Shown here one piece after another: positions 48,776 to 59,991 of a DNA stretch of 64,000 nt. Within the stretch, counting starts at the first letter, position 1. Every line of letters starts with the position of its first letter. A program made the position numbers and the translations under genes. The notes under the pieces are model-generated. The model was given only the letters and a program-made list of their open reading frames with translations. It was not told where the DNA came from and made no database searches. The DNA comes from Pardosa pseudoannulata (Eukaryota; Arthropoda; Arachnida; Araneae; Lycosidae): NCBI GenBank assembly GCA_032207245.1, contig CM063505.1, positions 175,727,827-175,791,826 on the forward strand. The letters are read 5' to 3'.

Positions 48776-49190
48776 CAGGGGAGCAGGCAGGGGCTTTCCT
48801 GATGCGGTGTGTCGGTCCGGGCTTTCGGGCGCACGGGACGTCGGTGCTGGCGAGCAGGGCTCGGGATTTCGATGTCTAGCTACTCTTGAATCCCGACTTC
48901 GACTCCCTAACTCTCTTTCCCAACTCCTCACCTCGGTTTAAACGCCTCTTTTTTTTTCTTTGCTAATCGTTTGTTGGTGAAATTTTCCCACATCTGTACC
49001 CCCTTCGGGAGTGCAGGTGGGCTCATTAAAATAGCCCCTTTTGTGAAATCTGACATTAATTTTAACCCCTGCCCCATAACTCACGGTTACATCTCTGTGC
49101 TAACTTGACCGTTACGCTTGTGCCTTTCCGTTATCTATAACTCCTACGCAGGTGTCCCTAAAACTCGAAGTCAATAATTGCATCTAAATT
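48776..49190. other. G+C-rich island of unknown origin
   Basis: Strong G+C rise (gtgtcggtccgggctttcgg, cacgggacgtcggtgctggc, ccttcgggagtgcaggtggg) in otherwise very AT-rich DNA, without a long open frame. Most likely the untranslated end of a retroelement; not identified. Confidence 0.4.
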
Positions 49191-49673
49191 CTTCTTGGAA
49201 ATTTCTCCTACAGCTGTGCGTGCTGACCATCGTGGGAAAGTAACTTGGTACACTATTTATTAGACAGTTTGCTCAATTAATCGAGTAGTGTTTTTAAACC
49301 TCTGAAAATTTAACCTACCTTTTCTCCAAATCTGTGAACAGAAAAAGGGTTAAATTAGGTTCAACCGATTTGTATACAATTAACTACAAATATCTCGAAA
49401 AAAATGTTCTAGATTGAATTTTTTTTTATAAAATTTTGATATGTGCTTTTATTTTAACCGAAAATGCTCATTAGTCTCAATATTTATTTAGTATTCATTA
49501 ATAAGTATTCACCTAACCGATGTTTTCTCCATATTTGTAAGTAGGAATGCGGTTAAAGCAGTTACTTTTAAGGCTCAGCCGAAGTAGTAAGCAATTAACC
49601 TATTAATGTAAGAATATTTTCTACTGAATATATATTGATGAATATCTTAAATCTAAGCTTTTATCGACAATGA

Positions 49674-49848
49674 GATTTGGTTTGATTTAGTTTGGCTTGG
49701 AGCACTACGGTCTACTGTTTTGCTACAAGAGGGCTAAGAAGACGGGGACCTACTGCTTAAAGCCAGTTCCAAACGGCTACGAACATCCATGCCATCGAGC
49801 CCTCGAACTCCGGTACCAAAGAGCAGCGCTCTACCATTCGGCCATCGT
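49674..49848 (-). repeat. tRNA-derived SINE, best copy in the window
   Basis: On the minus strand it starts with a tRNA-like head: A-box TGGCCGAATGG (49,834-49,844) followed by tagagcgctgctctttggta and a B-box-like ggagttcgagg (49,801-49,811). The body runs through gccgtttggaactggcttta and tcttagccctcttgtagcaa to a CCAAA-type tail (gccaaactaaatcaaaccaa). RNA polymerase III boxes plus a simple tail are the SINE pattern; a LINE partner was not identified. Confidence 0.88.
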
Positions 49849-50458
49849 TACAACAGAGAGTAAACAAGCGATAACATTTAAACAAACTTCGAATATTACA
49901 TCATGTCCGCATTAGTGATGAATTGCAGTTTTAAGCATCATAAGATGCTTTGAGAAGGAAAAATAGAAAATTTTCGAGATTAAATTTATTTGCTGTTATA
50001 TGAAAACACCGGGCTGTAAAATGAAGTTTTATAAAATATACTAGCTCTATTAACGTGCTTTGGTACGGTGGTATATATTGGGGTATTTGAAAGCATCTCC
50101 TTTTACCCATGGAGAAAATACCATTGGTCGTCCTTAACTATAATACAAGTAACATCAACTAACAAATAAATGACTATCAGTAAAATATTTATGTGTCTAA
50201 AATATTTACATCACGCATTTACAATGGCTAAATATGTGTTTTTAAATATCACTTATCTATTCTTAAAATAGTTTTAAAATATCTCTTTAGTTTTTAGCTT
50301 TATACTTTTAAAATTTTATACTGACCGAAGCTAATATAATTCATGAAAGTGGCACAAAATAATATCACGTAACACAAGAATTTAAATGGAATGAAATTAA
50401 ATTTGGATTTCATTGCAATGATATCTATTTATTTATTCAAGAAACGAATTCTTTTTAA
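49849..50458. other. Unassigned AT-rich DNA
   Basis: No open frame, terminal repeat or internal repetition noticed. Confidence 0.45.
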
Positions 50459-51165
50459 ACTACACTCATGTTCAAAATTAAGAGAATTTTGCATATTTTG
50501 TCAAATTTTACAAAAAGAACTGAACGAAATGTAAAACCATTGCTGCGAGACAAAGGTGCAAATTTTGTACGTCGAATACTCATGTGTGTGTGGCAGGAGC
50601 CAGTAAAGGGACAGGCTTTATAAGCAAATGTGACAAAATGCGCATTTCGTTCGCTAATACACCTTGCCGAATTTCTTGAGTTTTTTCTTTTAAGCAATCG
50701 GTTAAATTTAAATTCTAAGAATAAAAAGGAGGAATCGTTAACGTTTAGATGATAGAATGAAATGCGCCTTGCAGGGAGGCTAGAAGCAGGCCAGCCTAAA
50801 GTCCAGATTTATAGAGAGTTCAAGCACAGCTTCGTGTGCGCCTTATAGAAACAGTTCCAGGATATCGGATCCCTCGAGAGAAAGCTTGGGCAATGTTGTC
50901 CAAGAGCCACGACGGCCAAAGATGATCCCCATTTGTCCATTATAACCAGGCGTAACAGGGGTGCTACATTTTCTCAACTCTCTCGTGACTTGTATGTAGC
51001 CACAGGAAAAGATTCTAGGGTATCTGTGTCCAGAAGACTTCATGAGAGAGAGATGTTTGTAAGAAGACCTGCTAAGTGCGTCCCGTTCTCTTCTACGAAC
51101 AGAAGAGTCTGTTTAGCATGGTGCAGAGAGCATTAAGATTGGAGTTTAAATCAATGGTACCCAGA
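50459..51165 (+). pseudogene. Tc1-like transposon relic, N-terminal half
   Basis: Starts at a Tc1-style end (TACACTCATGTTCAAAATTA) and holds the DNA-binding half of a Tc1 transposase on the plus strand: LSITRRNRGATFSQLSRDL-type reading at 50,933-51,000, then VSRRLHEREMFVRRPAKCVP and NRRVCLAWCREH stop DWSLNQW. This is the paired HTH region and the linker to the catalytic domain. Catalytic half and right end are absent. Upstream reading (GRLEAGQPKV) is broken by stops and shifts. Confidence 0.8.
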
Positions 51166-51527
51166 AACATAACAATTTTTTTTCAATAAGAACTATATTT
51201 ATATTTGTGATATTACTTCCAACATATAAAATTCGTAATCATTCCCTTCAATTTTGATCATCTAACATGTCTTTTCGTCTAACAAGTCTAACCTATTCAC
51301 TGTTCGGAAATCTCCCTCTGTCGACGGAAAAATACTCTGAAGACGTAGGCGCATCTTATCTAGGATATTTTAAATGTTGAAAAGGTATGTAAAAACCAAA
51401 AATGTTTATTTTTTGAAAAAAAAACTTTAAACATATATTAGTCGAAGCGAAAAACATACTAGTGCTTTTATGCGAATGTGTCCGCAATTTTTAAATTTTA
51501 CCTTTGAATAACACGGAGCTTTAGCAA
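51166..51527. other. Unassigned DNA between two transposon relics
   Basis: Nothing recognised. Confidence 0.5.
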
Positions 51528-51531
51528 TTAA

Positions 51532-52054
51532 CCCTTTTTATCCTGACGGTACGTACCGCTTCAATCAAACACCTATATATTCCTAATAAAGCCGTTTTTT
51601 CCTGACGGTACTCACAAGGACATGAACGATGCAGTTCCTACAGCAAAAAAGAAATGACAGCACCAATCAGGAATCCTTTTTATTCGCATAGTAGGGATTT
51701 TATATTTGGCGTGACGCATTAGAAGGTCATTTTGTGGTAGAGTTGATACACGTGTTGTTCAATTGAGTAAATTTAGTGGTTTATTACCAGTTATTTGGTA
51801 CTATTATTTTTTAGAGACTTCGATACTTCACTGGTAAGCATTTCATATGTTTTATTCTTAATTTAATGTTTTATTTTCTATCATAAAGTCAAAAATATAT
51901 GTTGGTACAAGGAAGTACCAGCTGCAAAATTAACTACTAAAATACAGTAAAAACTAATTTTCTTTTTTCTATGATTATTCTTCATTAAAACTTATCTAAT
52001 GATGCAAAACTTCAGTAAGAAAGTGGATGGCAAATTAATTCAGGATATAAAGGG
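51532..52054. mobile_element. piggyBac-type MITE (523 bp)
   Basis: TTAA at 51,528-51,531 and 52,055-52,058. Ends CCCTTTTTATCCTGACGG and, in reverse complement, CCCTTTATATCCTGAATT. The block ttttTCCTGACGGTAC is repeated inside at about 51,535 and 51,597. Confidence 0.8.
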
Positions 52055-52280
52055 TTAAAATAAATTTCCTCGCATCCTATTCTCATGCATTCCATAGAGA
52101 AAACCGACTAGGTCAGTACTTAAAGAACGCATGACTCAGGCAAAATTCGATAACCAGGACACAAAACAAATAGATACAACACGTATGTAATCAGAAAAAC
52201 ATGTTTACAGGTTCTGCGTTCTTTAACCTCTTTCTGATTTTCATCTCGAACTTTCTATTTCCTGAGACTGCTTTATTTAA

Positions 52281-52569
52281 CCCTTTCATGGTCGGAATCA
52301 CGTCTCACACGTTTGTCGTTGTTGTATATATACCGTCCACATGTCAGACAACAAAGAAGAACACTGCATCGTGGAAACATGGGTGCATTACAGGAAAACT
52401 TGAAATTAGTAAACGGGATAGCCCATATTTAACCTCTCAGTAGATAAAGCTAAAGCTGCTTACCAACAAAAATATTTTGCATTTTCGAATTTATGATAGA
52501 ATATAAACGAATTAATTTTCAGCAATAATAATATGATTTTTTTTATCAATAATTTGAACAAAGAAGTGG
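52281..52569. mobile_element. Possible second piggyBac-type MITE (289 bp)
   Basis: TTAA at 52,277-52,280 and 52,570-52,573; left end CCCTTTCATGGTCGG, right end in reverse complement CCACTTCTTTG. The inverted match is weak, so this may be coincidental in AT-rich DNA. Confidence 0.35.
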
Positions 52570-52573
52570 TTAA

Positions 52574-53080
52574 GGGTTCCGAGACATATTAATAAAAAAT
52601 TTTTTTAATTTTAAGTATTAAAGAGCTTTTTAATTTAAATGACACAAACTGCAGATTTCTACGATGAGCATTAAGAAAGTTATTTTTAACATTGAAAGCC
52701 CAAATAAGTGATTACAGTGTTTTGACTTTTCATTAGACTTAAATGAATATTTAAAGTTTATAATTTATTTGTTCAACCTTTTGAAATATTTTATTTTGCC
52801 TATACATGAACGACCTCTCCTTTTTTTAGAGCTAGTTTCATAAAGATTGAAATATGACTCAATTAAACGACGATGCATTTTTAAATTTTCCAAATATGCA
52901 CTTGAACATTTTCAACAAGTTGCTCTTGAGTACTGGTTAAAAATTATACATTAAAAGTATGGATATATTTCGCGCATGGGTAATAAGACAGCATTTCCTT
53001 TACATACATATATCTAGTTGACAATTCAATATTTTTAAATATAATTTGCACAATTATATTAATCTTGGAAATGTTTATAT
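52574..53080. other. Unassigned AT-rich DNA
   Basis: No feature noticed. Confidence 0.5.
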
Positions 53081-53430
53081 TAAAATATAATAGCCAGTGT
53101 ATGTTACATATAAATATTACAATGTAAATATATTTCATTAAAGTATTGTTTTTTATCTCAAGATTTTTTTTGTTATAATTTTTTTGCCAATTAACATAAC
53201 ATGGGTTAGAGCTAAGGTAGCTCCTTGTTATGATTACATGTTATTAAATACATATACATTGTAAGAATATTAAAATATAATAGCCAGTGTGTGTTACATA
53301 TAAATATTAAAATGTAAATATATTTCATTAAAGTATTGTTTTTCATTTCAAGATTTTTTTTGTTATCATTATTTGCCAATTAACATAACCTGGATTAGAG
53401 CTAAGGTAGCTCCTTGTTATGATTAATGTT
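53081..53430. repeat. Tandem duplication, period 190 bp
   Basis: taaaatataatagccagtgt begins at 53,081 and 53,271; the copies stay highly similar through ttagagctaaggtagctcct. Confidence 0.92.
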
Positions 53431-53789
53431 ATTAACTAATGACTTATAACTATTAACTAATAATGCTGTTAACAGAGTATTACTTTTTCTTATTTGGATG
53501 ATCCTCTAACTGCATAAATCCCCAAAACTTTCCTGGAAAAATCAAGTTTAAGTATATTCCTTACATAGCCAAAGTTAATAAATGAATCACCAATTATTAT
53601 TTTTTTTTTAATATTTTAACTTGAAAGTGGTTAGAATGCTTTTCCTCATCAGTGTATATTCATCAGAAATGATTCAGCCATTTATGGGATATGTTTTTTG
53701 TTGATTTTTAATCATGATATAAAAGCTATTTCTTTTGTAGGACTCTTCAAGGTGTATTATGGGAGGTTAAACAACTTTGTAGTGATGCA

Positions 53790-54480
53790 AACAAAGAAAC
53801 ACTAAAACTTAGCCTCCACGGCAAATACGGTCAGGCAAAATCATTCTCGATTCGCTCCCACGTGGAGAAAGCGGAAAAAAAGAGATCATCTAGCTTTGAC
53901 CGTTGCCTGACTGCACTGGAAAGAGACCACGCTCCAACAAGAAATTTCCAAACCCAATTCTCAGAACAACGTGATACACAATTTCAATAAACCACTTCGG
54001 TATTTCCCCGTTTGCAAGTGGAAACAAATCTGGAAATTGAGCTTTGTATCTTCGAAGTGCCCAAGGCTGGAACTGGACTTCTGCCGAAACGGAACCAAAG
54101 TGGATCAAGAGCGGCGACAACGTCCCATCGTGTATGTGCCTTACGCTTACGATCGCCCAGAACGTGACGAGAAAGCGATCGACGAATCTGCATCGCTGAC
54201 CTGAAGCTGCAGGCAGAGATGAACAGATGATGGGTCCACGTCTTGCGTCTTGCTCTTTCGGCTTCATGCCAACAATAACCGAGCGAGTTTTTCTTTTACA
54301 ATTACTTTCTCGACAGTGTTTCTTTAACAACGCTTGCGGTTAATTTTTTTTTTGTCTTTTTAGTTAGTTTATGGGATGCTATTTATCAGCTCTCGCATGA
54401 AGTGACGATGGGGTTTGGAGGTCATTAAAGTCAATGAAACACTTTTCCTTGGCACTGTCGGTTAACAAACGTAGTTAACT
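53790..54480. mobile_element. Probable MITE with a 146-codon open frame
   Basis: G+C-richer block with relatives at 44,817-44,965 and 35,611-35,630. It contains a hairpin word pair, cctccacggc / cccacgtggag, near its left edge. The minus-strand frame 53,890-54,330 has no recognisable domain and, since a related stretch at 44,817 is not open, is probably not a gene. Ends not determined. Confidence 0.5.
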
Positions 54481-54821
54481 TTAATCTTTTCTTGTTTTGA
54501 AACATAATAGAAAATAGAGCTGCAATATTCATTACGACTGTGACGCCAGTGAATTGTTAAACTGCGTCTTCTACGTAGACCTAATTTGATGGGGAAGCAA
54601 ACGTACATCTGGAGATGTTGAACAAGGAGAAAGTACTTCTAATTGCATGCAACATAGTCGTGTTCTTAAACTCTAAATCTTGAATTCTTTTTAATCCACT
54701 AATGGATTTTACTGCTGGCACCTAAAAGGAAATAATGAATGATGTCGGAATTTTCTTAATGTATACTATACTTTTTGGTTTTTATACAGGTTAGGAACAT
54801 TACAACCAACATATTTAGTGC
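54481..54821. other. Unassigned DNA
   Basis: No feature noticed. Confidence 0.5.
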
Positions 54822-54948
54822 ACGAAAGCTAATAAAACCAGAACATTCTGCTTAAAACCCTTTTCGAAGTGCTACAATTTTTTATGCCAAAAGATTCGAA
54901 TTCATAAACACCTGTACCAAGGAGCTTAGTACTTGCTTGGCTACAATC
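54822..54948 (-). repeat. tRNA-derived SINE, diverged copy
   Basis: cgaaagctaataaaaccaga, ctgcttaaaacccttttcga, gattcgaattcataaacacc and tgtaccaaggagcttagtac match the SINE body and head in order. Confidence 0.65.
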
Positions 54949-54980
54949 TGACTAGGTGTGAAGTGTAATTATATATTATA

Positions 54981-55749
54981 CAGTAGAACCTCTTTTTAAC
55001 GACCCCACGATACAACTACCCCTTCGTTAGAACTACCATCTTAAAAATCAATTATTTTACCGTAGGAATAATGTTAATTTTGAATCCTTACAACGACCCC
55101 AAGCGTATTATTTTTCGTTAGAACGACCGTCAATTTTAGTCCGCAGAACTCATGAGCAAGTGGGTTATTTCAAAATTATTGTACTGTGGTGCAACTTCAA
55201 GAAATCTGTACTTCTCTCTTTGTGTTTGATTAAAGGAGGGGAGGGGGCGTGACGAAAAGGGGAGAACTAAATCTTCAATTATCTTTTGATGAGTTTGTTG
55301 CTGTAGACGAAACAGTGCTGCGGAGAAAATTTGAGTGAAGACGATTTTATTGCCCGTATTACCAGAAAAAAAGAAATCTGCGATTCCGATGACGGAGAAG
55401 AAATCGTCCAAGCTTTTGAAAAAGGAAATGAAAAAGAAGCCTTCAATGCAATCAATGCCTTACGTCAATATTTTGAAGGACAATTTAATTCTGAAGATTT
55501 CCTTCAAAATCTAACGGATATGGAATCAGTGATAATGAAAAATTCCCAAATGAACTTGAAACAGGCGTTAATCAATGACTTTTTTTTTCAAGAATTCAAA
55601 GTAATGGAAATACAAATAAATAGAAGTATTCTCTAGGCATGTACTGTTGAATCATTTCTTTGCTCAATATTTTTTATTATTTTTTCAATTCGTTACAACA
55701 ACCATATGATGTTAATCCCAAAGAGAGTCGTTATATCGAGGTTCTACTG
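54981..55749 (+). mobile_element. Tigger/pogo-like transposon, internally deleted (769 bp)
   Basis: TA at both flanks. Left end CAGTAGAACCTCTTTTTAAC, right end in reverse complement CAGTAGAACCTCGATATAAC: the classical Tigger-type terminus. The interior is mostly deleted relative to a complete element. Confidence 0.88.
55331..55636 (+). pseudogene. Tigger/pogo transposase, C-terminal remnant
   Basis: Acidic then helical tail: SDDGEEIVQAFEKGNEKEAF, NAINALRQYFEGQFNSEDFL and LTDMESVIMKN. This resembles the C-terminal tail following the DDE domain in CENP-B-like Tigger transposases (acidic segment, then ALxxLRxYFE). The DNA-binding and catalytic domains are missing. Confidence 0.65.
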
Positions 55750-55751
55750 TA

Positions 55752-56734
55752 TAAACGTAAGAAGGTAAAGATGTTTGTTTCTCAGTAAACTACAATATAT
55801 AATAACTCTAACTACAGTCGAAAGTAAGTAAGAATATGTAATTTGCTACAATTTAGAATATCTGAAAAGCTCCTACATCAGTTTCTTAGAAAACTATCAT
55901 AACAAGAATAAGCATTTTAAAGAGTATAATCCTTTTCTCAGTGTGCGTAATAAATTACAACATATGCCACTTTAACCAAGGTCTTCCTTGCATTCGTTTC
56001 TTACACTAGATAGGACAATCAATTATTGAGCCTGTAATTCACGGTCGCAGTTTTTTTCACACGAACGAATACACAGCATTCAAATTCTACACAAATGCTT
56101 ACATTAAATGGTAATTCTCCCAATATATTTCAGATCTTCAGATTTCGTACTTTGAAAGCCCCGTCTTTTGTTGAAGACGGGGCTCCATATTAGTCGCATT
56201 TTCTCCATATTAGTCGCCAGAAACTAATCTAAGAGATATTTTAATTAAAAAAGTCTGTTAATTATAAATTTCCTTTATATTGACTTAGAACATGGAACTA
56301 ATGAAAATTCTACAAGACTGAATACAGACAAAGTATTTCTATTCAAAGCTAAAACCTTGAAACTTTTCCTTTTTTTTTCTTGGAAAAAAAACTTTTATTG
56401 TTTTTATGAAGTTCTATAACATACAGATAAAAGTCTCAAAATGTAGCCTATCTTTTGCAATGCTAAAAAGTGACTGAATGCTTAGTTAAAAAAAGGATAA
56501 TTAAAAAAATATCACTAATTAATTCTTCCACTTTTGGATACTAATATTTAGTTATATGATAAAATTAGACGACTTTCGACTTTCGTGCTATTATTAACAG
56601 CATTTTATCGAGATATATAATAACCAATTAAAAAGTTTTTCAAAGTTGACAGTTTCACAAAAAAAAGTTTTTAAAAATCTTTTTTCCAGAAAGGAGCTTT
56701 ACTGGAATGTGATTTTATTTTTCAATCCCCCATT
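55752..56734. other. Unassigned DNA with a small hairpin
   Basis: At about 56,158-56,188 gccccgtcttttgttgaagacggggc forms a near-perfect stem (GCCCCGTCTT / AAGACGGGGC) with a short loop. Nothing else recognised. Confidence 0.5.
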
Positions 56735-57290
56735 CAGGTTATTATTAAAAAGATAACAGTTTTGGCATGAATTAAAGAATTTTAATTTTTTTCCTTTTGT
56801 TCAATTACTCTATGAAAATAAAGAAAATAATAATTTCGTGATCTGTTAAATTTAAAATTGTGTTCTAGATGACATAGATAAAAAATTTATTCAGCATGAT
56901 CATAGGATCTCACAGGTTATTATTAAAAAGATAACAACAGTTTTAGCATGAATTAAAGAATTTTTATTTTTTACCCTTTTGTTTTTCAATTACTCTATGA
57001 AAATAATGAAAATAATAATTTCGTGATTTGTTATATTTAAAATTGGGTTCTAGAATATACAGAAAAAAATTTATTCAACATAATCATACGATCTCACAGG
57101 ATATCACAGGTTATTATTAAAAAGATAACAGTTTTAGCATGAATTAAAGAATTTTTATTTTTTACCCTTTTGTTTTCAATTACTCTATGAAAATAAAGAA
57201 AATAATAATTTCGTGATCTGTTATATTTAAAATGACATTCTAGAATATACAGAAAAAAATTTATTCAACATAATCATAGGATTTCATAGG
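56735..57290. repeat. Three tandem copies, period about 177-195 bp
   Basis: caggttattattaaaaagat at 56,735, 56,912 and 57,107 starts three copies; each includes caattactctatgaaaata and aataataatttcgtgat. Confidence 0.92.
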
Positions 57291-57403
57291 AATGGGAGAG
57301 GCTATCTTTTAAACAGGCAGTCCATTTAGATATTCAATTTTATACTTATTTAACACTTTACACTATTATAAATGGTACTTTAAAAATATTAATAGGTAAA
57401 GAG

Positions 57404-57490
57404 TAGGGATGCAACGAATATTCGACCACTATTCGACCACCTTTTGCCGAATTTTCGATCTGAACGAATACTGAACAGATATTCAGCCGA
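57404..57490. mobile_element. hAT-like end fragment (TAGGGATGCAACGAATATTC)
   Basis: TAGGGATGCAACGAATATTC followed by repeated ATTCG words (attcgaccac twice) is a well-known type of hAT terminus. No partner end found. Confidence 0.5.
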
Positions 57491-57548
57491 ATACGTAGGC
57501 GAGGACTTGATTCTTTGGAATCCTTGGCAAAAATCTGGCTTGTATTCC

Positions 57549-58642
57549 CAGGGCCGTAACTAGATTCTTTGGCGCCCGTGGCAAAAAACTCGTTGGCGCC
57601 CTTGTCGCCAAATATAGTGAGAAAATATATAAACATTTTTTTTAAATCTATATCATTCAGAATAAACTCCTAAAATATTTTACTAATTCTTAAATTATTC
57701 CTAGTATATTAATTTGTATTTTTTTCTTCTATTTGTACTTTATTGATACTTATTAATTGAACACTCTGTGGGTATTATTTTACTGACAAACGGAATAGTT
57801 TATTTAAGGAGAATATTTTTTTGTACGTTAAAACTTCATAAAATATTGACGAATTTCTAATTTTAAATTTAGTTTTAACAACTTTAATAAATTCAAAATT
57901 TAAAACGAATACCCGGATCTATATTAAGTATAATTATATATTGTTAAGAATGCTATAAACATGTAATTTGTAAGGTATCCCGCCAAATTGGTGAGATATT
58001 GGCTCCTTGGCGAAGTTTTGAGAGACTCATTTTTGGAGCCAAATTTGAAGATATATCGCCAAATTTCACGACTTGGCGACATTTGTTGCAGCCGCCCCTT
58101 CTCCGGATTTTACTAGACACTTGTGGAAATTTCCAGAAACCTGAAAACTATATAAAGGGGTCGTGAGTTCTTATAAAAAGGCAGTTCAGGCTTGGGTCTG
58201 GTGAAAATAGGATCTGTGTTAATGCTCTCCGTATTACTTTGAAAAAGTTCGCCAAACGGCTGCTAAGTTTTATCGCCATCCTTTGTAATTGTGATGCATT
58301 TGGCTTGTTAATAAATTGTTATTGTTTTTATCTTAACCAAAGTCTATTCAATCAGCGAATTTTGCAGCAATATAATTATAACATTTTATAAGAATCTATA
58401 ACAAGTTTAGTCTCCAGAAGCCTTTAAAAAAATTAGAAAATCTATAAAAAATAATTTCTAAACACTTTGGATTTTATAAATGAAACCAAATTTTATAATA
58501 TAAAATTTATTTTCCAACTTTTTCTAATTTCTACTTGGATCGAATTGTCCTTTTTCGGATTCCATTTTCATAACAGTGCGGCGCTCCTATGACTGATGCG
58601 CCCGTGGCAAATGCCACTTTTGCCACGCCTTATTTATCCCTA
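57549..58642. mobile_element. Possible hAT-like element (CAGGGCCGTAACTAG)
   Basis: Starts CAGGGCCGTAACTAG and may end at ATCCCTA (58,642); the inverted match is partial and no target duplication was found. GCGCCCGTGGCAAA occurs at 57,572 and 58,598 in the same orientation. A candidate solo LTR lies inside. Confidence 0.4.
57942..58383 (+). mobile_element. Candidate solo LTR
   Basis: Begins TGTTAAG and ends TTATAACA (TGTTA/TAACA). Contains ctatataaagg (58,148) as a TATA box and gttaataaattgttattg (58,310) as a polyadenylation signal with downstream T/G-rich DNA, in the order of a U3-R-U5 LTR. No target duplication seen; it could instead be another kind of insertion. Confidence 0.4.
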
Positions 58643-58777
58643 CCAACAACTATAATAGGGAAAATACATAAGCATGTTTTTTCGATACATAATATATTCA
58701 GAATTCATTAAAAATTCTCAAATTAAGAATTTAATAAATTTATACTTGTGTATGGCATAAAAAGAAAAGGTATTTGC

Positions 58778-59585
58778 CAGGGTATCGAACCGAAACTGAG
58801 CCAAAAACCGGAAAAAATTATTTTGGTCGAAAACCGGAACTGAACCAAAAAAAAATATCGCTTTATTTATCGATCTTTATTATCGATATATCTTCAGTCA
58901 TTTTGTTACTATAACCAACTTATTATTTTCTAATTTAACGTCAACCATATAATCATCGTCATAACATGTCCATTGCTTCTTGTTTCCAGTAGATAATAGT
59001 TTTTCCTGTTTTGATGTTCACTAGTACTTATTTGTTTCAGTTTCGCATGAAGCTACTTGTAGGAGGCAAATTTAATAAGGCAATTTGTCTCAACGTCACG
59101 AACTACTATAATGCCCTTCCCATTCATTTTCATGTTTACAACAAACAGCCAATATACAAACAATAACCTGCCATTCCGTTTGAAACTAAAGCCAGAATTG
59201 TCATAATTTGAGAATTTGCCCTAATGCGTGAAATCGCTTTATTCAGTTGAATTTTCTGTTGCCAAAAGCTATTTTGATAATAAATAACAATGCCAGTTCT
59301 TTCCTTTCTCTGCTCACAGCTCGTATCGCACATGCTAGTTAATTGTATCAATTCACATTGTGTACCAATAAAAAAAAAAGAATAAAATCCTCTAAATTTA
59401 GATAGAATCACATTTTTGTTTATCATAGAATTACATTTTTAGTACAAATAAGAATATACATAAAACCTTTCATTTGGAACTGAACCAAAAACCGTTATTT
59501 TCGGCGGAACAAAAACCGGAACTGGAACCGAAATATATTTTTTTTAGTTAAACCGGAACGAAAAAAATTTCGGTTCGAAGCCCTG
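58778..59585. mobile_element. hAT-type MITE (808 bp)
   Basis: Ends CAGGGTATCGAACCGAAA and, in reverse complement, CAGGGCTTCGAACCGAAA (16 of 18). Flanked by gtatttgc and gtatttaa (6 of 8). Subterminal AACCGGAAC-type words are repeated near both ends (aaaaccggaactgaacc, aaccggaactggaaccg). Carries the dispersed block at 59,077-59,222. Confidence 0.8.
59077..59222 (+). repeat. Dispersed repeat block, copy 2 (see 33,001)
   Basis: Closely matches 33,001-33,142; here inside the hAT-type MITE, so one copy marks an insertion or a shared ancestor. Confidence 0.85.
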
Positions 59586-59593
59586 GTATTTAA

Positions 59594-59991
59594 AACATTA
59601 CTTACCTAGATTTTAGCATCTACTTTTCTGGATTTAACAAATTAGTTGATAATTTCATCGTAGTTCTAAATGTTTGATGTTTGTTTTATTTTCAATGCAC
59701 AATAAGGAGTTTGGATATGATTTTATCACTTTCAGTTCGCAGAAAAAATATCTACACGAAGTATCGTTACAAGCAGGCATAGAAACGGTATCAATGCAGT
59801 TACTAAATTTGGACATAAATTGTCTATTTCTAGTCGATGGATACCTTATGAAACTTCTTTATATAGACATTCCAAATTTTAGTATTTTTGAAACCCAGTC
59901 TAATATGCATAAATATAAATTTCCATACATACTTTTTTAATAACTCTAATTTAATGTTTTTTAACCCTGCCTTTTAACTAAAATTATATTG
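59594..59991. other. Unassigned DNA
   Basis: An 88-codon plus-strand frame (59,674-59,937) shows no recognisable domain; otherwise nothing noticed. Confidence 0.4.

Noticed and set aside
49697..49915. 72-codon plus-strand frame
   Set aside because: Antisense of the SINE; carries its tRNA-like head backwards.
53890..54330. 146-codon frame as a host gene
   Set aside because: Lies in a dispersed repeat with a diverged relative at 44,817 that is not open; no domain recognised.
59674..59940. 88-codon plus-strand frame as a gene
   Set aside because: AT-rich composition with Phe/Leu/Tyr/Asn typical of chance frames; no splice or promoter context.
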